Source: Pseudeuparius sepicola (lineage: Eukaryota; Arthropoda; Insecta; Coleoptera; Anthribidae). From it: a stretch of 64,000 nt of DNA. The notes beneath the pieces were generated by a model that did not search any database, was not told the DNA's origin, and was given only the letters and a program-made list of their open reading frames with translations. Location: positions 51,521,223 through 51,585,222 of the forward strand of contig OY987303.1 of assembly GCA_963920635.1 (NCBI GenBank). The letters are read 5' to 3'. The first letter of the stretch is position 1. Each line of letters starts with the position of its first letter. The position numbers were made by a program, and so were the translations under genes. This document shows positions 57,977 through 64,000 of the stretch, piece by piece.

Positions 57977-58870
57977 TTGGTTTTATTTTCTATATGGGGT
58001 AAAACATAAGAAATTCCAAAAAAGGTGTTTTATGGAATAAAAACTAGAAACTTCATTGTTGGGCTTACTTTTTAATTGTAAACAATTTACATAAAGAAAT
58101 ACATGTTTTCTCTAAAACTGCATTTTGAGTTTGCATAGGAATGCACATACTTTTATAAAGAATAAAATTTTCTGATAAATTAAGATTTAAAAAAAAATCC
58201 CTTACGGTGCAGAAGTATTTGCATTTAAGAACAATACTAGGTAAATAACAGGTGTTTTTTGGCATTAAAAATTGAGAGTGGACATCTTTCCATTTATACA
58301 GAATAGTCCAAAATTCGAATATAGGTTTTAGAATGGTAACTGTAACTGTCCCCGATTTTTGTGGAGAAACTTTGACACATTTTGTAGAGCAAGTCATTTT
58401 AGGACCAGTTCCTATAAACATGCGTGTGTAATTTTCGAGATGAGTAATAGAGCTTTACGGCACAGAAGTGCCCTATTGTGCGTGACCAAAAAATTGGAAC
58501 TCGATAAATAGACCATCCGCTGATTTTGGTATTTTCCGCTATAACTGTGCACTATAATAGATGATTGTGATTTTGAAGTCTACGTATACCTATCTCTTTT
58601 CGTTTCAGAAGTGAAAAATAAAATAGGGAAATAATTATTACCTTTTAAATTCGTATCTTCAAAACTAAGGATTTATACCTACTCACGTTTCAAAAATATT
58701 AAAAAGGCTCAAGAGTAAAGTACCCTTATTTTCAATTTGAGAGAAAACATGTATTATGAAAAGTTGTTTAGAATTAAAGATAAGCCCACCAATGAAATTT
58801 CAAGTTTCTATTCCACAAAACACCTTTTCGGCATTTTTTATGATTTACCCCGTATAGGAAATAAAACCAT
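57977..58870. mobile_element. foldback element with ~130-bp inverted arms
   Basis: TTGGTTTTATTTTCTATATGGGGTAAA at the left pairs with TTTACCCCGTATAGGAAATAAAACC at the right. Arms extend through CAAAAAAGGTGTTTTATGG. Immediately next to the deleted 5S-like unit. The interior is non-coding. Confidence 0.75.
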
Positions 58871-59328
58871 TTTACTTAATATGCCAGTTCACGGGGATGT
58901 GTGAATTTTGAAATTTAGCCTTTTTCTCAAAATTTTTAATTTATTCTCAACATTTTTTAGATTTTTCTAATAATTTTGACTTTTTTCTCTGAATTTTAAA
59001 ATTCAAACATTTTCTCTTCGTACGGTCCATTTTCAAAAATAATTTCTATGCCCATGTTTTTTTAATAAAGTCGACTGCATATTTTGGAATTTCCATTCTT
59101 TTTACGATAAGAAATATCTCTTGCCAATTTGCCCTAAAACTAGATTTTGAGCAAACAAAGCAAATTAAACTTAGTAAATGGATTAAACTCGTTTTTTGAT
59201 CTTTTGATGCAAACAATCGACTACCGAGGTTTGAAAGGCTCGAGTGTTAATTTTTTTACATCAAAAGAGCAAAATGTGACGAGTTTGGTTTGCTTAAAAT
59301 CCATTAGTTTTAGGGTAAACTGACAAAA
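58871..59328. other. unassigned AT-rich gap
   Basis: TTTTCTCAAAATTTTTAATT-type low complexity near 58920-59010; nothing else. Confidence 0.3.
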
Positions 59329-59994
59329 TGTATGCATATATGTTACAGCCCGTATATGAAAATAGACCGTATGTATACGGTCTAGGCTGTATCTATACGG
59401 CCTAAATGGCGCAGACCGTATGTAAATGACATGGCATTTCATATACGGACTAGACCAGGGACCCTTTTAAAGAGTCCCTGGACTAGACCGTTCACATACG
59501 GACTATTGACATTCAGACTGTATGTGCAATCGTAGTAAATTACCCTTCTTTTTTTATATAGGCCCATTAAAGAAGAATATGCCTTCTTTTTAGTATGTAT
59601 TTTGCAGAAAAAAAATCTAGGGTACCTATACATTATACTAAATAATTACCTTTTTTCCTTCAAAATACTACGTACCAGCAAGAAGTAATATCCTTCTTTG
59701 ATGGGCCTATGTAAAAAAGAAGGGGTAACTCGGAAATGGCGGACGTCGAAACCGCGCAGAAAACATTGCACATACATTCTGTCTTTGTTTAAATCTCTCT
59801 GTGATATACGGTCTAGTTGCAGATAGACCGTACCTATATAATATAGCACTACTCCTTTTGCAAACCGACTAGACCGTTTATTGACGGACAAGCTTCTTAT
59901 ACATATGGACTAATATCTTCAGTCCGTTTACATATGGACCAGTCCTTTTGTATACGGCCTGTTTTACATATACGGTCTGTAACATATACATACA
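59329..59994. mobile_element. 666-bp element packed with AGACCGTATAC-type motifs
   Basis: Ends are inverted (TGTATGCATATATGTTACAG / CTGTAACATATACATACA). More than a dozen variants of AGACCGTAT, ATACGGTCT and CATATACGGACT in both orientations fill both sides. An internal hairpin CCAGGGAC...GTCCCTGG lies near 59455-59482. The middle (59570-59740) carries an inverted pair around GCCCATTAAAGAAG / CTTCTTTGATGGGC. No coding sequence. Confidence 0.8.
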
Positions 59995-60827
59995 AATCAG
60001 TCTAGCGAAAGGGATATGTAGCGCTTTATGATAAAACAGCTTTAAAGCATTCAGTTTTGCTAACAGATTTCATTTTTAGAAATTTCTTCAGTAACTCTTG
60101 GAACAAAGAAGTTAGAAGCCGAAGAAATTTCGGTAATTATTTTCGTTTTTTTTTATCATCTGGGAAAATAAGCAGGCCGTACGTCCGGAATACAAAAAAG
60201 TAGCCCATCAAAAATTTTTTTCAAATAAATTTCTCCGAAACAAACATATTTGTCAAGATATTTTTAAGTAGCCTACTGTCAATAGATTCAGTTTTAAATT
60301 GCTTCAGATTTCATTCATTAATAATTCTAAAAATAATATTTTTAAACTATATCCCATAACTCTCTATCTCGGTTAAAGTGAATTTTGATTATTGCGAAAA
60401 ACTGTAGTAGAAAAAATATTGCTTGCAACATCATTATTTATGCGAAATATAATCGTATCTAATCATTACAAAATATTACCAAGTATAAATATTTAGAAAT
60501 AGATTGAAAATGGCTCTAGGTGCTGGTTGTTTCTCAAAAATTTCTAAAATTACTGGCGTCTGAGGAATAATAATTTTGTTGACATCGTTTATGCAGAGAT
60601 TTAGCTAAAAAGACAACGGAAAATATAATTATGATACCGTGTCTAAGTATTTTTTAATAATACTTAAATCAACTGCTGCAAACATGGACTAGATATTTTT
60701 GTCCCTGTATAACAATAAATTTACTGGGCAGGTGACATAGGTATATTATTAGTAGCACTGAGTTGCCATGCGTGGTGAAAAATTGGGAAACAAGTTTGAA
60801 TGAAGTAGTAATAAACGGTTCTATACA
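59995..60827. other. unassigned sequence downstream of His-rich gene D
   Basis: AT-rich, no gene recognised. Polyadenylation signal for gene D at 60828-60833. Confidence 0.35.
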
Positions 60828-60937
60828 TTTATTTTTTTGTAACAATGAACACACGTAAGTATATCTAGGACTTGTTCCGTCCCGCAAATATAAAAAAAAT
60901 CACAAAAAACATCATAACGTTCTCTTTGGCACTAAAC

Positions 60938-61696
60938 TTAATGTTTCTTCTTGAATCCATGCTCTTTCCCATCTGCCTTCCCTCCTTTCTTCGCATAATC
61001 AGAATGATGCGAATGGTGTTCCTCGTGCCCCGCATGTCCCTTATGGCCCTTATGATCCTCGTCGAAGTGCCCCTTCTCGGAATGCCCCTTCTTGCCGTGA
61101 TGGTCTTTATGGTGTCCGCTTTTGTGGGAACCTCCCTTCTTGTGGTGTCCCTCCTTACCTCCGTGGTGTCCGTGGTGGTGACCGTGCTTGCCGTGGTGCC
61201 CGCCCTTGTGGTGGTCGTCGTAGAACTTGTGCTCTTTATGGTACTCGTCCTTGTGCGACTTGTGATGGTATCCAGACGTCTTCTGGCCCTTCTTGTGGCC
61301 CTTCTTCTCGCCGAATTTACCTTCTTTGTGTTTCTTTCCTTCCGCGTGGTGTTCGTGGTGGTCACTGCCTTCGTCGTGGTGGTGCTTGTGGTGACCGCCC
61401 TTCTCTCCGTGTTTGTGTTCCTCGTGGTGTTTGGCATGTTTACCGTGATGGTCCTTCTCGTGGTGGTGGTGTTCCTTGTGTCCCTTGTCGCCCTTTTCTC
61501 CCTTTTCAGAGTGGTGGTGATGATCGTGTTTCTCGCCACCTCCTTCTTCGTGGTGGGCAGAGTGGCCTTGTTTCGTCTCCGCAGTTTCTAGATCTGCCGT
61601 GACGATGGCGGTTTTGTCGCCATCTTCGAATATTATCCTCGACGAACATAACGCAACGCACAGCGTCACACAGACCAATAAAAGCAACAACCTCAT
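60938..61696 (-). CDS. secreted His/Lys/Gly-rich protein, paralogue D (252 aa)
   Basis: Fourth paralogue, minus strand, single exon. The signal peptide is MRLLLLLVCVTLCVALCSS, then acidic IIFEDGDK, DLETAETK, an E/K/H-rich region (GEKGDKGHKEHHHHEKDHH), the core and the tail DGKEHGFKKKH. Across roughly 60 residues from GKKHKEGKFGEKK to HHGHHGGK the protein is essentially identical to paralogue A, although the DNA differs at many synonymous sites. That suggests constraint on the core protein sequence. The C-terminus carries more acidic and aromatic residues (HFDEDHKG, HHSDYAKK) and fewer His than the others. TATAAAG (61746-61752) and TCAGT (61717-61721) lie upstream; a minus-strand AATAAA is at about 60828-60833. 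Function unknown. Confidence 0.87.
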   Translation of the reverse strand: MRLLLLLVCVTLCVALCSSRIIFEDGDKTAIVTADLETAETKQGHSAHHEEGGGEKHDHHHHSEKGEKGDKGHKEHHHHEKDHHGKHAKHHEEHKHGEKGGHHKHHHDEGSDHHEHHAEGKKHKEGKFGEKKGHKKGQKTSGYHHKSHKDEYHKEHKFYDDHHKGGHHGKHGHHHGHHGGKEGHHKKGGSHKSGHHKDHHGKKGHSEKGHFDEDHKGHKGHAGHEEHHSHHSDYAKKGGKADGKEHGFKKKH

Positions 61697-61716
61697 GGTT
61701 GCTGGTTTGGCGGTAA

Positions 61717-61752
61717 ACTGATTGGTTCAGTTTTACACAACGGTTCTTTATA
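61717..61752 (-). promoter_or_regulatory. core promoter of His-rich gene D (TATA + TCAGT initiator)
   Basis: On the minus strand TATAAAG occupies 61752-61746 and TCAGT 61721-61717, about 32 bp apart. The TATA box is slightly less canonical than in A-C. Confidence 0.7.
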
Positions 61753-62420
61753 GTTTTTTGGTTTCCGCGGGTTTTTTGGTTACCAGATTTTCCGGTCAGA
61801 TGGATTTGGAAATAAAAGTTTTACATAACAACGAAACTTTCTCTTGCGGCTTGGGGCTTTTTGTGGACCGAATTATGCAAATGGTTTTCTTTGTGCCGCG
61901 CGGAGAAACAAATTAAATAACGGCCAGATCCCCGAAGACACACGTTTTCGATTAATAGATTAAAATGTAATGGGTATAATGGGGTGTAGCTAATGGCGTG
62001 CGGTGTGTGTAATTGTCTGGATGTAATCATCCTTAAAAAATGGTGGAGGATGACCTTTGCAGCTTAAAATATAACAAAAGCATATACAGGGTGTCCCGAA
62101 ATTATGAGCAAACAATTTAAAGGTACACCTAACTTTAGGTTTTACAGGTATCAAAAATTTTGTTTTTATTAACTAGGTACTTTGGAAGATACCTATTCTT
62201 CAGACCAAATTTCGTACATAAAATTCACGAACGAATCTACAGTGCGGTCCACTTCAAACCGGAACACTAATAAAATGTCTATCTGTCATAATATGATTTT
62301 GATCTAGTTTCTTTTAACTATAGGGTATTAAAAACTGTAGTTTTGGGCAAAACGGTACCTTTTATTAACAAAAAAACAAGGCCTACTACGACATATTTTT
62401 GAGTCAAAATTGGAGAAATC
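61753..62420. other. upstream of His-rich gene D; a transposon terminus at 62085
   Basis: TATACAGGGTGTCCCGAAATTATG at 62082 looks like a solitary TACAGGGTG-type terminus. No gene seen. Confidence 0.4.
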
Positions 62421-63863
62421 ATATACAAGGTGAGTTTTTTCGATGACCAGTATGGGGATCTCCGACACTAGCAGATCTAGAACAAAGGTTAAATGGGGAA
62501 ATAATTGCAGTTTTGAATGCTCAATCTAATGTCCCTTCTGGATTTTTAAAAAAGTTCATGGCTCACTATATATTTTGAAAAGAGTGATTTTTTTTTGATA
62601 TTTCATGAGATCTTTGTAGCTCCGTTATTTCTGATTATACAGAAAAACTGTAGAGACAAAAATTGTAGATAAATTTGGGCCAAATAAGATAATCTAATCC
62701 AATTTTTTTATGTTGTTTGTGATTTTTGTAAATGTGTTTTTCTAAATGTAAATCATAGTTGGCTGTGGCCTTATCAAATCGGCCAATTTTTGAGCTTGCT
62801 AAAGATATAATACTCGGCATAGTTATTATAAAAAATAAAAGAGCTATATGGCTAATTTTCTGATTTTTTTTAAATTTTCACATAGTCAGCCATGGAATAT
62901 TTTCATAATTATGTTCTATTTGATAATAAGACATACTTAAAACTTTCAACTATTTTATTTTTAGCTGGTAACAAAATATAACCAAATAAAACAAAAATTA
63001 TCATGATGGAGCTCCACCACATAATTATTTGCCACATAATTATTTACCTAGATCAGCTCTATCCAAATAGTTGGATAGGGAGAAATAGACCTATTTCCTG
63101 GCCGCCCCGATCCCCCGATTTGTCTGTTTTGGATTTCTTTTTGTGGGGAACAGTACAAAATAAAGTATGAGACAATTATCGAATTAAAAGCAGCTGTTTT
63201 AAAAGCAATTGCCAGTATTGACAGGCGCTCTCTAAGGACGGCGACAAATTCAGTTTTAAAAAGATGCAATATTTGCATAAATAATAATGGTGGATTATTT
63301 GAACACCTTTTTATTTTAAAAGGTGACCTTTTAAAATAATAATAATTTGAATTTGAGTTTCTTAATTTTTGTTTTATTTTGTTACATTTTGTTACCAGCT
63401 AAAAACCAAATATTAGAAAGTTTGAAGTATGTCTAATTACAAAATAGAACGTAATTATGAAAATATTCCATGGCTGACTATGTGAAAATTTTAAAAAAAT
63501 CCGTAAATTAGCCATAGCTCTTATATTTTTTATAATAACTATGCCAAGTATTTTATCTTTAAAAAGCTCAAAAAATGGCAGATTTGATAAGGCCACAGCC
63601 AACTATGATTGACGTTTAATAAAACACAAGTTTATGTCATAAACATAAAAAATTTGATTAGATTATCTTATTAACCTAAAATTATCTATAATTTTTATCT
63701 CTATAGTTTTTCTGTGTAATCAAGAAATAACGGAGCTACAAAGATCTGATGAAATAGCAAAAAATCACTTTTTTCAAAATATCTAGTGAGCCATGAACTT
63801 TTTTAAAAATCCAAAAGGGGCATTAGATTGGGCATTCAAAATCGCAATTCTTTCCCCATTTAA
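62421..63863 (+). mobile_element. mariner-type deletion element with ~490-bp inverted arms
   Basis: The left arm (from ATACAAGGTGAG..., 62424; paired part about 62483-62995) is repeated inverted at about 63378-63863 (CATGGCTGACTATGTGAAAA against TTTTCACATAGTCAGCCATGG, GATAAGGCCACAGCCAACTA). The right terminus is truncated. A transposase remnant lies in the centre. Confidence 0.85.
62995..63310 (+). pseudogene. mariner-type transposase C-terminal fragment, frameshifted
   Basis: YHDGAPPHN carries the second catalytic Asp motif. A shifted frame gives WIGRNRPISWPPRSPDLSVL then DFFLWGTVQNK with the last catalytic Asp, and a third frame continues RCNICINNNGGLFEHL. These are hallmark strings of insect mariner-like transposases. 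At least two frameshifts are present and the N-terminal half is deleted. Confidence 0.8.
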
Positions 63864-64000
63864 GAGGCTACGATACTTATGAAATCCGCCTCAAGTGCCC
63901 GACTCAATTCAGGACAAACGTCGCTCGATTAGATATGCCTATCCTTTTCCTTCCTCTAGTCCCCACGACTCCCCACTCCAGCCTGCCCCTTCACAGTGCT
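63864..64000. other. unassigned sequence at window edge
   Basis: Pyrimidine-rich and GC-richer stretch (CCACGACTCCCCACTCC) cut by the window end; nothing recognised. Confidence 0.3.

Overview
The window looks like AT-rich, transposon-dense insect nuclear DNA. The signs are a Gypsy-class retrotransposon with an envelope gene and a tRNA-Ser primer site, mariner/Tc1, hAT and PIF/Harbinger relics, many long foldback elements ending in TACAGGGTG-type termini, and small single-exon genes with TATA box plus arthropod TCAGT initiator promoters. The insect order cannot be fixed from this sequence; a beetle would be a guess.

Host genes: only four convincing host protein genes are visible. All are paralogues encoding secreted proteins of about 245-260 residues, extremely rich in His, Lys and Gly: A 42133-42918 (+), B 51098-51832 (+), C 53010-53780 (-), D 60938-61696 (-). 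Each has a signal peptide, a short acidic DLEVAESK-like segment, a His-rich tract, a conserved KKGHKKGQKT...FYDD core and a conserved tail. Each has a TATA box about 30 bp before a TCAGT initiator. They form a dispersed cluster over 20 kb separated by repeats. Metal binding or a cuticle/matrix role is plausible but not shown here.

Left part (1-19.8 kb): a four-copy tandem array (361-2797) of a 609-bp unit that carries a 5S-rRNA-like segment, a T-run and two hairpins. It interrupts a long-inverted-repeat element. Further right are foldback elements (4.6-5.6 and 7.2-7.6 kb), ACAC-palindrome repeats (6.85-8.24 kb), a PIF/Harbinger relic (10.4-11.3 kb) inside a larger dispersed repeat, a GC-rich island (12.3-13.3 kb), a decayed Tc1-like transposon (14.5-16.0 kb) and two hAT-type elements with 8-bp target duplications (17.6-18.6 and 18.9-19.8 kb).

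Middle (19978-27366): a complete 7389-bp errantivirus-like retrotransposon on the minus strand. It has 240-bp LTRs that I read as identical, a 4-bp AGCT target duplication, a tRNA-Ser primer site, gag, pol and env. Gag and pol each carry one in-frame TAA. From 27.9 to 32.6 kb there are large foldback elements, including a nested 2.5-kb palindrome. From 32.6 to 42.1 kb there is mostly unassigned sequence, repeat fragments and a 792-bp tandem duplication.

Right part (42-64 kb): the His-rich genes, interspersed with a reverse single copy of the 5S-like unit (45.4-45.9 kb), a tRNA-Pro-like sequence (46.9 kb), a composite nested repeat (47.2-49.0 kb), a 666-bp element filled with AGACCGTATAC-type motifs (59.3-60.0 kb) and a mariner relic with roughly 490-bp inverted arms (62.4-63.9 kb). 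All calls come from reading the sequence; no database search was possible.
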